From: Thermoflexus hugenholtzii JAD2
GTDB lineage: Bacteria > Chloroflexota > Chloroflexia > Chloroflexales > Roseiflexaceae
Length of the DNA: 64,000 nt
Reading direction: 5' to 3'
Assembly (NCBI GenBank): GCA_945881915.1
Contig: CAMCVW010000010.1
Coordinates: 17,041-81,040, forward strand
Position 1 is the first letter of the stretch. Each line of letters starts with the position of its first letter. This document shows, one piece after another, positions 8,210-17,181 of the stretch. A program made the translations under genes and the position numbers. The notes beneath the pieces are model-generated. The model was not told where the DNA came from. It ran no database searches and was given only the letters and a program-made list of their open reading frames with translations.

Positions 8210-9475
8210 ATGCCAGAAATTCACGTCCTCGATGGAGGATTACGCGTCGTCATCGAACCCCTGCCGCATACCCACTCGGTGTCACTCAGCTGTACTATTT
8301 GTGTTGGTTCCGGTCACGAAGACGACGATCAGAGTGGCATGGCGCACTTCGTCGAGCATCTCCTCTTCAAAGGCACCCCGCGCCGCCCCAACCCCAAAAT
8401 CCTCATCGAAACCATCGAAGGCGTCGGCGGCATGATTGATGCCTATACCAACGTCGAATCGACGGTCTATTCGGTCAAAGTCGCCCACATTCACCTCGAA
8501 CGCGCCATCGACGTGCTCGCAGATATGCTGCAACATCCCAATATGTCGGTTGTCGACGTCGACAAAGAACGGCGCGTCATCCTCGAAGAAATAAGCACCA
8601 CCGCCGACACGCCCTCCGAACTGGTCCACCTCCTCGCCGATACTGCCATGTGGGGCGCGCAACCTCTGGGTCGAGATATCGCAGGCAGCGAGGCCACCGT
8701 CGGCAGGTTCCAGAGGGATGCGTTGTATGCCTTCTACCAAAACTCCTACACCCGCTCCAACCTCATCATTTCGGTCGCCGGGAACGTCGACAGCGCCCAG
8801 GTTCTCGCCCTCATAAATGCAGCTTTTGTCGACATGCCGACCGGCACGCCAGCCGTCATCCGGCCGACATTGCCAGCCCTGGCTGGCCCCAACGTCTCGG
8901 TCCAGTTCGACGACAGCGAGCAGGTCCACTTCTGTGTTTCGCTCCTCGGCCTGGGGATGGACGACCCTGATCGCTGGGCCATGCTGGTGTTCGATTCGGT
9001 CGTCGGCGGCAATTCTACCTCGCGCTTGTTCCAAGAAATCCGCGAAGAACGGGCCTTGGCGTACACCATCGGTTCGTATAGCCGCGAATTCCGCGATGCC
9101 GGCAAATGGGTCGTCTCGGCCAGTGTCGACACCGATACCATCGACGAAACCGTCACTGCGGTCATGAATGTCCTGCGCGACGTCAAAGCCAACGGCCTGA
9201 CCCAAGAAGAGCTTGCCCAAATCAAAGAGCAAGTCAAAGGCGGCATGCTCTTGTCGCTCGAAGACACCATGTCGGTGTCGTCGCGGAACGGCTCACACAT
9301 GCTCCGCTATGGTCGCATCATTTCTGTCGAAGACGTTATCAGCTCCGTCGAGGCCCTCACCTTGGCCGACATCACCCGTGTCGCACTGCGCGTCCTCCAA
9401 CCCGACAACCTGCACTTGACCATGATTGGTCCCGTCACTGACACCGCAATTGTCGCCAAGCAGCTCCATTTGTAG
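8210..9475 (+). CDS. M16-family zinc metallopeptidase
   Basis: A 421-residue insulinase-type peptidase of the processing-peptidase/PqqL subgroup. The inverted zinc motif HFVEH lies at 46-50, with E49 as the catalytic base, and the distal Glu ligand is in DVDKERRVILEEIS near residue 126. The C-terminal half has the family's substrate-binding R/Y pair in SRLFQEIREERALAYTIGSY. The length equals one complete M16A+M16C unit, so the active form is expected to be a dimer. No signal peptide is present, which points to a cytoplasmic role. The start is ATG at 8210 with GTAGGGA upstream. Confidence 0.9.
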   Translation: MPEIHVLDGGLRVVIEPLPHTHSVSLSCTICVGSGHEDDDQSGMAHFVEHLLFKGTPRRPNPKILIETIEGVGGMIDAYTNVESTVYSVKVAHIHLERAIDVLADMLQHPNMSVVDVDKERRVILEEISTTADTPSELVHLLADTAMWGAQPLGRDIAGSEATVGRFQRDALYAFYQNSYTRSNLIISVAGNVDSAQVLALINAAFVDMPTGTPAVIRPTLPALAGPNVSVQFDDSEQVHFCVSLLGLGMDDPDRWAMLVFDSVVGGNSTSRLFQEIREERALAYTIGSYSREFRDAGKWVVSASVDTDTIDETVTAVMNVLRDVKANGLTQEELAQIKEQVKGGMLLSLEDTMSVSSRNGSHMLRYGRIISVEDVISSVEALTLADITRVALRVLQPDNLHLTMIGPVTDTAIVAKQLHL

Positions 9476-9492
9476 TCATGGAAAAATGACGT

Positions 9493-9521
9493 GCCGGCGC
9501 TCCTCGAAAAGGAGGGCCGGC
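9493..9521 (+). terminator. GC-rich hairpin after the M16 peptidase gene
   Basis: GCCGGCGCTCCT and AGGAGGGCCGGC form a long stem with a short CGAAA loop. No T-tract follows, so it may stabilise the 3' end, with the hairpin at 9583-9617 doing the termination. Confidence 0.5.
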
Positions 9522-9582
9522 GTTCCCAGCGCAGACGTGTATCGACATGCCAGCGGGCGTCATGCATCGTGCACGCGTTGTT

Positions 9583-9617
9583 AACCCCATCACACGCATC
9601 GGCGTGCGGTGGGGTTT
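9583..9617 (+). terminator. Intrinsic terminator between convergent genes
   Basis: AACCCCA..CACACGC and GCGTG..TGGGGTT form a stem, followed by TTTT on the plus strand. It lies between the M16 gene and the convergent membrane protein gene and may serve both. Confidence 0.6.
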
Positions 9618-9629
9618 TGAGCTTTCCAA

Positions 9630-10136
9630 TTAGTGATTGTGTGAGTCACCTAATGGGAACGATTGTACTGCCGCGCCCGCGGTCACTGCCAACCATAGAA
9701 TAATCAACACAAAGCGGGCATTGGCACTACGCAGTACGAGCCACGGTGAACGGGCAAACGTGTACCACACGTTGAGTGCCAAATGGATCGCCAACGGCAC
9801 CCAGGCAATCGCCATCAATACCTGGCTGGCCCCCAGTGCCGGTATCGAAAAAATAGGCGTCGTAACCAGCATCACCAACCAGGCATCGACAATATACACG
9901 TCCCGCAAGGTTTTGGGTGGAATCCGCGGCCATCCGTGCATTTTGGCAGCGATGTACGCATGGTAGACCAGCCAGATAAAGCTCGTCATGAAGAAGATTT
10001 TGGGCACATCGGGACCATCGGCCACCAGCGATGATTCGCCATGCCGATGCGGATAGATGTAGTGAATCAACAGATAACCGATTGCAAAAAACCACGACAA
10101 ATAGCGGTTGTACACCACAAGTTGCTTCATATTCAC
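9630..10136 (-). CDS. Multi-span membrane protein, hypothetical
   Basis: About 168 residues with four probable membrane helices: YLSWFFAIGYLLIHYIYP, FFMTSFIWLVYHAYIAA, a pair around DAWLVMLVTTPIFS and VLMAIAWVPLAIHLALNVWY, and a last one at FVLIILWLAVTAGAAV. It ends in a His-containing tail. No family is recognised. GTG at 10136 is favoured because GAGGAG lies 8 nt upstream; an ATG two codons later (10130) is also possible. It lies downstream of the opp operon on the same strand and may be its last gene or separate. Confidence 0.65.
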   Translation of the reverse strand: MNMKQLVVYNRYLSWFFAIGYLLIHYIYPHRHGESSLVADGPDVPKIFFMTSFIWLVYHAYIAAKMHGWPRIPPKTLRDVYIVDAWLVMLVTTPIFSIPALGASQVLMAIAWVPLAIHLALNVWYTFARSPWLVLRSANARFVLIILWLAVTAGAAVQSFPLGDSHNH

Positions 10137-10200
10137 AAAAAACACTCCTCTTCGCCCGAATACCCCGTATGGGTCCCGGTGTTCGTTGCTCTGTGTGCAG

Positions 10201-10563
10201 CTATGCGAAGAGAAGTCTTTTGGGTGGTGGAATGACGGGTCGACTCTGCCAACTGGGCATTGCCTGCGGCATCACGGCGACGCGGTTGCCTGCTCGTAGC
10301 ACTACCCCGATAGAGACCACTATGAGGATTACCAGTGCCAACGCTTGGAGTGTGTCTACACCGATGCGTGGTGGTGCTGATTGTGCGGGATGCTGCTCGT
10401 GCATGGAGCAGACGTAGGGGTGCTGATGTGCATGCCCCGTGCTACTGCAGTCAATGATGCACCACAGCGGAATAACGACTGCACACCAAGTCCACACCAA
10501 TACCAGCATGAGTAGCGGTATCTGGCGTTGGCGCATGGATTGGTGGCAGGTCGCGAGCGACAT
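10201..10563 (-). CDS. Two-span membrane protein with Cys/His-rich loop, hypothetical
   Basis: A 120-residue protein with two hydrophobic helices (residues about 14-36 and 72-90). The loop between them is rich in Cys and His (CIIDCSSTGHAHQHPYVCSMHEQHP region), which might bind a metal; this is a guess from composition. The ATG at 10563 follows the oppF stop codon by 3 nt, so it is almost certainly co-transcribed with the peptide transporter. I know of no such subunit in characterised Opp systems. Confidence 0.6.
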   Translation of the reverse strand: MSLATCHQSMRQRQIPLLMLVLVWTWCAVVIPLWCIIDCSSTGHAHQHPYVCSMHEQHPAQSAPPRIGVDTLQALALVILIVVSIGVVLRAGNRVAVMPQAMPSWQSRPVIPPPKRLLFA

Positions 10564-10566
10564 GCG

Positions 10567-11541
10567 CTAGACCTTGTCCCAGAAGTGGCAGGCAGCCCAG
10601 CGTCCAGGCGTTTTTTCTTCGAGGGCGGGTTCGTTCGTTTTACACAAATCCGTTGCCATCCAGCAACGCGTATGGAATCGACAACCGCTCGGCGGGTTGG
10701 ATGGGCTCGGTACGTCGCCCTGGAGCACGATGCGCTCGCGGTTGGCCGTTGGATGTGGTACCGGGACAGCGGCTTTGAGGGCTTTGGTATAGGGGTGGAA
10801 TGGCCGTGCAAAGATGTCGGCCCGTGGCGCCAATTCGACCATTTTGCCCAGATACATCACACCGATGCGCGTCGACACATACTCGACCACTGCCAAGTTA
10901 TGCGCCACAAAAAGGTACGTCAAACCCAACTCGTGCTGCAATTGGATGAGCAGATTGAGTACCTGTGCCTGAATACTGACGTCGAGCGCCGATACCGGCT
11001 CGTCGAGCACCAACAACTCGGGCTCCATGATGAGTGCCCGGGCGATGCCGATGCGTTGGCGTTGCCCGCCCGAGAACTCATGCGGGAATCGTTCGAGTAG
11101 CGCCGGCGACAGCCCGACTTTGGCCATAATGGCTTCGACTTTTGCTTGCTGTTCGTCACGATTGCCCACGCCGTGGATGACCAGGCCTTCTGAAATACTT
11201 TCGGACACGGTGCGGCGCGGATCGAGCGATCCATACGGGTCTTGGAAGATAATCTGCATCTTGCGTCGGAATGCTTTTTGTTGGCTTCGATTTGCCGACA
11301 ACACCGGTTCGCCATTGAACAATACTTCGCCGGCGGTCGCAGGGATGAGGCGCAACAGGGTGCGGCTGACCGTGGTTTTGCCACAGCCGGACTCACCGAC
11401 CAACCCCAGCGTCTCGCCTTTGTTGATGCTGAACGACACATCGTCTACGGCGCGCACCTGACCGGTGACGCGACGCAGCACACCGGTGCGAATCGGGAAG
11501 TATTTGACCAAGTTTTTGACTTCGAGCAGTGGTGTGGTCAT
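10567..11541 (-). CDS. oppF: Oligopeptide ABC transporter ATPase, OppF type
   Basis: One of the two nucleotide-binding subunits that power peptide import. The 324-residue protein has Walker A GESGCGKTT, Q-loop MQIIFQDPYGSLDPR, ABC signature FSGGQRQRIGIARAL, Walker B LLVLDEPVSALD and the H-loop LFVAHNLAVV. The C-terminal oligo_HPY extension has three Cys around CRFHTRCWMATDLCK, typical of OppF/DppF and sometimes an iron-sulphur site. The start at 11541 overlaps the OppD stop by ATGA; the longer frame to 11577 would run into oppD. Confidence 0.95.
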   Translation of the reverse strand: MTTPLLEVKNLVKYFPIRTGVLRRVTGQVRAVDDVSFSINKGETLGLVGESGCGKTTVSRTLLRLIPATAGEVLFNGEPVLSANRSQQKAFRRKMQIIFQDPYGSLDPRRTVSESISEGLVIHGVGNRDEQQAKVEAIMAKVGLSPALLERFPHEFSGGQRQRIGIARALIMEPELLVLDEPVSALDVSIQAQVLNLLIQLQHELGLTYLFVAHNLAVVEYVSTRIGVMYLGKMVELAPRADIFARPFHPYTKALKAAVPVPHPTANRERIVLQGDVPSPSNPPSGCRFHTRCWMATDLCKTNEPALEEKTPGRWAACHFWDKV

Positions 11542-12524
11542 TGTGCAGGTGCTCCCTCTGAGGCATACAGCCAACATCGGACTTCTCGACCCTGGTGCTG
11601 CACAAGCGGTGGCGCCTTGTCGCAGGCGTCGTAGCGTTTGGTGCAGCGGTCGGCGAAGCGGCAGCCGCGCGGTGGCTCAATCATCATCGGCACGGTACCC
11701 TCGATGGCGTGCAAGGTGCGGTTACTCGCATCACCGAGGACGGGCATTGAGTTGAGCAGTGCCACCGAATACGGGTGGAGTGGTGTTTCGAAGAGTTCGT
11801 GGACCGAGGCGTTTTCGACAATCTGACCGGCATACATCACGATGACCCGATCGGCCATTTCGGCAATCACGCCCAAATCGTGAGTAATCAACATAATCGA
11901 TGTGTTGACGGTTTTGCGCAGTTCACGCATCAATTCGAGGATCTGCGCCTGGATGGTCACATCGAGTGCGGTGGTCGGTTCGTCCGCAATCAAGAGCTCT
12001 GGATTGCAGGCCAACGCCATGGCAATCATGATGCGCTGTGCTTGCCCGCCAGATATCTCGTGCGGGTATGAATTGATGCGCTGCTCAGCATCGGGCAAGC
12101 GGACCAGCTTGAGTAACTCGATGGTGCGTATTTTGGCCTGCTCGAGGGTCAGATTTTGGTGAATCTGCAGGGCCTCGGTGATTTGGCTGCCCACCGTATA
12201 GACCGGGTTGAGGCACGACGTCGGTTGCTGGAATATCATCGAAATCCGGTTGCCGCGGTACGTGCGCATCTGTTCTTCGCTGAGCGTCAACAAATCGGTG
12301 CCCGCAAAGCTGATGCTGCCCTCGACGATTTCACCCGGGTCGCCAATCAGACGCATAATCGACAACGAGGTGACGCTCTTGCCGCTGCCCGATTCGCCCA
12401 CGATCCCCAGGGTCGTGCCCAACGGCACATCAAAGCTGATGTCGTCGACGGCTTGGACTACCCCACCAGGGGTGAAAAAATACGTCTTGAGATTTTTGAC
12501 GGACAGGAGTGGTTGTGTGGTCAT
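11538..12524 (-). CDS. oppD: Oligopeptide ABC transporter ATPase, OppD type
   Basis: The partner ATPase of OppF, 328 residues, on the cytoplasmic face of the permease. It shows Walker A GESGSGKSVTSLSIM, Q-loop ISMIFQQPTSCLNPV, signature ISGGQAQRIMIAMAL, Walker B LLIADEPTTALD and H-loop ITHDLGVIAE. The C-terminal GCRFADRCTKRYDAC is the oligo_HPY cysteine region. It overlaps oppC upstream (ATGA at 12521-12524) and oppF downstream, so the three are translationally coupled. Confidence 0.95.
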   Translation of the reverse strand: MTTQPLLSVKNLKTYFFTPGGVVQAVDDISFDVPLGTTLGIVGESGSGKSVTSLSIMRLIGDPGEIVEGSISFAGTDLLTLSEEQMRTYRGNRISMIFQQPTSCLNPVYTVGSQITEALQIHQNLTLEQAKIRTIELLKLVRLPDAEQRINSYPHEISGGQAQRIMIAMALACNPELLIADEPTTALDVTIQAQILELMRELRKTVNTSIMLITHDLGVIAEMADRVIVMYAGQIVENASVHELFETPLHPYSVALLNSMPVLGDASNRTLHAIEGTVPMMIEPPRGCRFADRCTKRYDACDKAPPLVQHQGREVRCWLYASEGAPAQ

Positions 12525-13546
12525 GCTGCGGCACTCCGATCACGAATTGCTTTGAGTAAGGCATCGCGCTTGGAACGGGTCACTTCGACCTGGACGCGCG
12601 GGTCGAGGGCGTCGCGCAGACCATCACCGATGTAGTTGATGGCCAACGAACAAATCAAAATCGGCAGTGTCGGCACCAGCGGCATCCATGGGTAGTTGAA
12701 CATATAACTGTTGGCAAACGACAACATGTTGCCCCAGCTAGGGGTCGGGTCTTGGATGCCGAACCCGAGGAAGCTGAGCGCTGATTCGGCCACTAGCGAG
12801 CCACTCAAACCCAACGTGTAGGCCACGATGATGGGCGGCATCGCGTTGGGCAACACGTGGGTGATGATGTTGTGCAGGTGCGAAGCGCCCAAGGCACGCG
12901 ACGATTCGACGTACAACTGCTCGCGGATGGACAAGACCATGCCCCGCACAAACCGGGCCACACCGGTCCAACCCAGCGCGATAAAGATGACCATGATCAT
13001 TACCACCTGCTTACCCTCGCGTTCGTTGATCGCCATGATGGCGCCGACAGCCTGCGATAGCAATGCGGGGATGGGGATGTCGTCACCGTTTTGGATGGCG
13101 ATCGAGCCCGCAATCAGGAGTAACGTAAAGGTCGGGAAGGTCGATATGAACTCGATCATGCGCGAGGTAAACGTATCGATGAAGCCACCGAAGTACCCCG
13201 CAATCAAGCCAATCACGATGCCGATGAAGGTCGATACCGTGGTCACGGTTAACGCGGTAGTCAACGAGACACGGGCTGCATAGATGAGCCGCGTGAAGTA
13301 GTCGCGGCCCAGGTGGTCCGTGCCGAACACATGGTACGACCCGTCCTGTGCGCTGCTGAATGGCGAGGTATAGGCGTTGTCGAGCGAAATTGCATCGCGT
13401 TTGTACGGCGCAATGACGCTGGCAAACATCGATAGGACATAGATGGTCGCTATAAGGTACAGGCACCACATCGCAACTCTATGGGTCTTGAAGCGGCGGA
13501 AGATGAGCGTCCATTGACTTGCTGGTCGTTGATTCGGTGTCGTCAT
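12521..13546 (-). CDS. oppC: Oligopeptide ABC transporter permease, OppC type
   Basis: A 341-residue inner-membrane permease. It has an N-terminal span (MWCLYLIATIYVLSMFASVIAPY), a periplasmic stretch that includes the GTDHLGRDYFTRLIYAARVSL motif typical of DppC/OppC, and about five further spans. The EAA-loop motif SRALGASHLHNIITHVLPNAMPPIIV couples it to the ATPases. The GFGIQDPTPSWGNML loop is also diagnostic. An acidic-to-basic C-terminal tail follows the last span. It lies 13 nt after oppB. Confidence 0.94.
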   Translation of the reverse strand: MTTPNQRPASQWTLIFRRFKTHRVAMWCLYLIATIYVLSMFASVIAPYKRDAISLDNAYTSPFSSAQDGSYHVFGTDHLGRDYFTRLIYAARVSLTTALTVTTVSTFIGIVIGLIAGYFGGFIDTFTSRMIEFISTFPTFTLLLIAGSIAIQNGDDIPIPALLSQAVGAIMAINEREGKQVVMIMVIFIALGWTGVARFVRGMVLSIREQLYVESSRALGASHLHNIITHVLPNAMPPIIVAYTLGLSGSLVAESALSFLGFGIQDPTPSWGNMLSFANSYMFNYPWMPLVPTLPILICSLAINYIGDGLRDALDPRVQVEVTRSKRDALLKAIRDRSAAA

Positions 13547-13559
13547 TGATGATTCTTTT

Positions 13560-14759
13560 CTACGAAAGCCGAATGCGCGGATCGAGGATGCTGTACAAAA
13601 TATCGGTAATCAAGTACCCCACCAGCAGCAAAAAGATACTCACCATCGTCAATCCCATCGTGACGCTGTAATCGTTGCGCTCGATGGAGTCGACCAGCAA
13701 TCTGCCCAATCCTGGCCAATTGAATACCGCCTCGGTAATCGCTGCCCCGCCGAAAAGCTCGGCCATGACACCGGCCAGCAAGGTGATAAACGGCAAAATT
13801 GCATTGCGCAAAGCATGCTTGAGCACGACGGTGCGCTCGCGTAGCCCCTTGGCGCGGGCCGTGCGTACGTAGTCTTGGCGCAACACTTCGAGCATACCCG
13901 AGCGGATAAATCGACTGTAGCCGGCGATATTCACAAACACCAATACACCGAGCGGCATGATGAAGTGCAGCACACGGTCGAGCGTCGATGAGGCAATCAC
14001 CTCGCCGATGTAGGGGATGACGTAGTCTTTGTTGCTGACGGCATTCCCCGGCGGCAGATAGATAAAGCCTGCTTCTTTTGCACCAACGGCAAACACCAAA
14101 ATGCAGATGATACCGATGACGAACGTCGGCAATGATGACCCAACGAACGAGACAGTCGTCATCGTATAGTCGAAGCGCGAGTACTGCCGCACGGCAGAGT
14201 AGATGCCCAAGGGCACACCAATGGCAATCGAAATCAATATTGAAGCGCCCATCAACGTCAATGTATATGGCAGCCGACTGGCGATGAGTGTCGAGATTGG
14301 GCGGTCACGCAACATGACCTGTGACAGACCGAAGTCGCCGAAGAGAATCCCGCGCGAGGTGCGCCGATCGACAAGGTTCGCATAGGTAATCGGGACTTCG
14401 CACCCTTCTTCGATTATTTCGGTGCGACCATCAGGGTAGCGGAGTCGGACTTTGGCGGGGATTTTGCAACCGACCTCGACATCCGCGAGGAATGTCTGAC
14501 CGGCAATGGTGACCGGGCCAGATGGGAATCCGACCAACCAGCGCGTAAAGCGATACGGGACAAACAAATCGAGTTCGAAGCGTTGTTTGATGCGTGCGAT
14601 GTCGTCGGCCGAGATTTTGTTGCGACCGCTCTGTTGCGTCTGACGCATACCCGTCATCGGACCACCCGGTGCGAAGTAGAGCAACACAAAAGAGACCACC
14701 GCGGAGGCGATGAGGACGATGAACATTTGAATCAGACGACGGATGAGGAATGTCGCCAT
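13560..14759 (-). CDS. oppB: Oligopeptide ABC transporter permease, OppB type
   Basis: A 399-residue permease. ATG at 14759 fits the family's usual MATFLIRRLIQMFIVL opening and has GGGAG upstream; a longer frame to 14861 would cover the intergenic hairpin. The first span is followed by a periplasmic insert of roughly 110 residues with two Cys (GCKIPAKVRLRYPDGRTE and EEGCEVP), longer than in enteric OppB. The remaining spans carry the EAA motif ARAKGLRERTVVLKHALRNAILP. The two Cys in the insert may form a disulphide outside the membrane. Confidence 0.93.
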   Translation of the reverse strand: MATFLIRRLIQMFIVLIASAVVSFVLLYFAPGGPMTGMRQTQQSGRNKISADDIARIKQRFELDLFVPYRFTRWLVGFPSGPVTIAGQTFLADVEVGCKIPAKVRLRYPDGRTEIIEEGCEVPITYANLVDRRTSRGILFGDFGLSQVMLRDRPISTLIASRLPYTLTLMGASILISIAIGVPLGIYSAVRQYSRFDYTMTTVSFVGSSLPTFVIGIICILVFAVGAKEAGFIYLPPGNAVSNKDYVIPYIGEVIASSTLDRVLHFIMPLGVLVFVNIAGYSRFIRSGMLEVLRQDYVRTARAKGLRERTVVLKHALRNAILPFITLLAGVMAELFGGAAITEAVFNWPGLGRLLVDSIERNDYSVTMGLTMVSIFLLLVGYLITDILYSILDPRIRLS

Positions 14760-14857
14760 GGAGCGGCTCCCTACTTCTACAACAGTGTGAATGACACGGA
14801 GCACGGGGATGGCCGTCGCGAATAGCACGGGGCAGTCCAAAACGGTCTGTGTATGAT

Positions 14858-14892
14858 ACACCCCCCAACATGCAATGCACGTTGGGGGGTGT
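14858..14892 (-). repeat. Stable intergenic hairpin between oppA and oppB
   Basis: ACACCCCCCAAC and GTTGGGGGGTGT form a 12-bp stem with an 11-nt loop. No T-tract follows on the minus strand. Such hairpins commonly protect the binding-protein message and reduce transcription into the permease genes; this role is inferred. Confidence 0.6.
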
Positions 14893-14906
14893 GCGGGTAG
14901 GGATGC

Positions 14907-16841
14907 TTACTTGATAAACATGTTCATGTCGACGTGTTCCCAGGTTGGGGAAGCAATCGTCACGACCTGAACCTTGCCCTTGGCGGCGGCATCGACGACC
15001 GATTGGACTTCGGCGCCGGCACCCAGGGTTTCGCTACCGAGGACGTCAATATCGCCGGTCAGCAATTGAGCGACAGCCTGATTGGTGTCTTCAAAGAACT
15101 GAATGGTGATGGTCTTGAGCTTCGGAGCGGTGCCACCGTAGTTTTCGTTGGCTTCGAAGACCATCTTCTGGCCTTTTTCCCACGAAACGATTTTGAATGG
15201 TCCGTTGCTCCATGGCATTTCGGCCACTTCTGGCAACGTTGGCCAATCCTTGGCAGGTACGTCGGCGAGGGTCTTGCCCTTGTAGGCGCCTTCGCTCTCG
15301 ATTGGCTGCTTGGATGGTGCGGGGCCGAAGCCGCCGGTGTAGAACGTTGGCCACTGCACGCCCGGCACGAAGACCAGGGTCTGCTTGGTGTCGCTCTCTT
15401 GGGTGAAGGTCATGACGGAATCACAGAAGGTGAAGGTGGTTGCGCCGGACTCTGGGTCACAAGTGGTCTTGTGGCCGAGTTCGAAGTCAGCCTTGGTCAC
15501 CGGGGAACCGTCTTGCCACTTCATACCGGGCTTGTACTCGAAGCTGACCGACAACTGCTTGAGGGTCAATGGTGCAGCGCCGTCCCAAACGACGACTTCG
15601 CCGGCTGCATTGGTGACTTCGACGTCTTTGGCCAGAGCAACCGGCTCGCCGGCTGTGCTCCAGACCATGTCGCCGGCCTTGACTTCGATGTCAGCGTTGG
15701 TTGCACCGTCGCCCAATGAAGGCAACTTGGTGAAGCCGACTGCCTGATAGTCGTAGTCCAGTGAGGTGACAGCCAATTGGCTAATCAACTGCACTGCGGT
15801 GACTGCCACTGCGGCGCTCTCGACCAGGGTGTAGAGCGATGCTGGTTCTTGGGTGAAGCCGAGGACGATAGCGTCCGTGCCCGGCAATTCCCATTCAGCG
15901 GCGTTGTGGGTGTAGTATTCGGTTGGGTTTGGCTTGAAGTTCTTCAAGTTCACGTTGGCAGCAGCTGCCTCGGCGCGGTTGAACAACGGCAAGCTGACCA
16001 TGTCCTTGGTGAATTCCTGCTGGACGATGGCGTACTGCTTGACGCGCTCGGCGCGGTCCAACGTGTTGTTGGCGGCGACGATTGCCTTCGAGGCAGCTTC
16101 GTTACACCAGCCCATGCCGTTCTGGCCTTCCCAGTTGTTGCCGGGAGTTGGGATCTGGTTACAGGCGTAGAGCGAGATGCCGCCGGGATCAGCAGAACCG
16201 ACCCATGCGAATGCGCCCAATTCGTAGTCACGACGGGACAAGCCGGTCGTGTCGCCGAACCACCAGGATGCTGGTGCGTGCGTGCGGGCAATCGTGATGC
16301 CACAGTTGTCTGCCAACTGCTGCTCGAGCACGGTGGCCCAGGTCTGGCGGAAGCCAGCGTTGGTCGTCGTGAAGCGCAAGAACAATGGCGCGCCGGTCTC
16401 GACGTTAGCGCCTTCTTCGTAGCCGGCTTCCTTCAACAACGCCTTGCCCTTTTCGGGGTCAAATGCGTAGGTGGTGATGCCTTCGGTGGCTGCTGCCCAA
16501 TGGCTCTTGGGCAAGAACGTGTCCATCAACAGACCCTGCTGCTGCTCGTCGCTCAAGAACGGATAGACCGACTTGATCAATTCAGGACGGTTCGTGCAGA
16601 AGGCAATTGCTTGCCGGATGCGCACGTCGCCCAACAACGGATGCGGTGTGGTGAATGATGTGTCCTTGACTTCCGGTGCGACTGCTTCTACTGGGGCGAC
16701 CGGCTCGGCGGTCTCCCTCACCACGACGGTTTCCTTGATGACTTGCACTTCTGGGGCACTGCCACAGGCTGCAACCATCGGGATAACCAATGCCGTGATG
16801 AACAGCAATCCTGCACGACGCAACAACTGTTGCTTCAACAT
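14907..16841 (-). CDS. oppA: Peptide-binding lipoprotein (SBP family 5), circularly permuted order
   Basis: The solute-binding subunit of the transporter, 644 residues. It has a signal peptide with a lipobox around VAAC26, then a Val/Glu-rich spacer (to about residue 60) typical of Chloroflexota lipoproteins. What follows is out of the usual family order. Residues 66-90 (HPLLGDVRIRQAIAF..NRPELIK) and the section to about 316 correspond to the normal C-terminal half. Residues about 322-644 correspond to the normal N-terminal half: the FTQEPASL start, the MKWQDGSPVTKADFELG motif (440-456), NGPFKIVSWEKGQKMVFEANENY (546-568), and a last residue stretch WEHVDMNMFIK that normally leads directly into DVRVRQA. 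So the chain seems circularly permuted. It is first in the operon and has its own promoter. Confidence 0.9.
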   Translation of the reverse strand: MLKQQLLRRAGLLFITALVIPMVAACGSAPEVQVIKETVVVRETAEPVAPVEAVAPEVKDTSFTTPHPLLGDVRIRQAIAFCTNRPELIKSVYPFLSDEQQQGLLMDTFLPKSHWAAATEGITTYAFDPEKGKALLKEAGYEEGANVETGAPLFLRFTTTNAGFRQTWATVLEQQLADNCGITIARTHAPASWWFGDTTGLSRRDYELGAFAWVGSADPGGISLYACNQIPTPGNNWEGQNGMGWCNEAASKAIVAANNTLDRAERVKQYAIVQQEFTKDMVSLPLFNRAEAAAANVNLKNFKPNPTEYYTHNAAEWELPGTDAIVLGFTQEPASLYTLVESAAVAVTAVQLISQLAVTSLDYDYQAVGFTKLPSLGDGATNADIEVKAGDMVWSTAGEPVALAKDVEVTNAAGEVVVWDGAAPLTLKQLSVSFEYKPGMKWQDGSPVTKADFELGHKTTCDPESGATTFTFCDSVMTFTQESDTKQTLVFVPGVQWPTFYTGGFGPAPSKQPIESEGAYKGKTLADVPAKDWPTLPEVAEMPWSNGPFKIVSWEKGQKMVFEANENYGGTAPKLKTITIQFFEDTNQAVAQLLTGDIDVLGSETLGAGAEVQSVVDAAAKGKVQVVTIASPTWEHVDMNMFIK

Positions 16842-16955
16842 GCGGTACTCCTCACTGTTCTTCTTCCTTGGTTACGTCCACGCCGCTTGTACGCGAAAAT
16901 ACGCAACGGATTCGTCACGTGCGTTCGTTCACAAGGTTGAGTATTCGTAAGTTTC

Positions 16956-16984
16956 ATGGTACCTGATAATTTGCTTATAGTCAA
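16956..16984 (-). promoter_or_regulatory. Promoter for the opp operon
   Basis: Minus strand TTGACT (16984-16979), 17-nt spacer, TACCAT (16961-16956). It leaves a leader of about 105 nt before the oppA start. Confidence 0.5.
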
Positions 16985-17152
16985 CGGGATTTGAGCGTGC
17001 ATTTGACAACATTTCGCATGCTGGTGCCATGCTCCGGTCCGGTGCGGTGGGGTGTATTTTCGCCCCCAAAAACCACCAAAACGGCTGTTCCGCATCCCCG
17101 TGCGTCAGCCCGAAAAACAGTCGCCGTACCTCCACCGATTCGCTTTTTCTTC

Positions 17153-17181
17153 TTGACACTCCAAACGCACCATGATAGTAT
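17153..17181 (+). promoter_or_regulatory. Promoter for nrdJ
   Basis: TTGACA (17153-17158), 17-nt spacer, TAGTAT (17176-17181); a near-consensus housekeeping promoter with a long leader to the start at 17379. Confidence 0.7.

Noticed and set aside
14907..16841. Binding protein as a frameshifted or fused pair of genes
   Set aside because: It is one open frame with a single signal peptide, and each half occurs once. The order is permuted, and there is neither duplication nor interruption.
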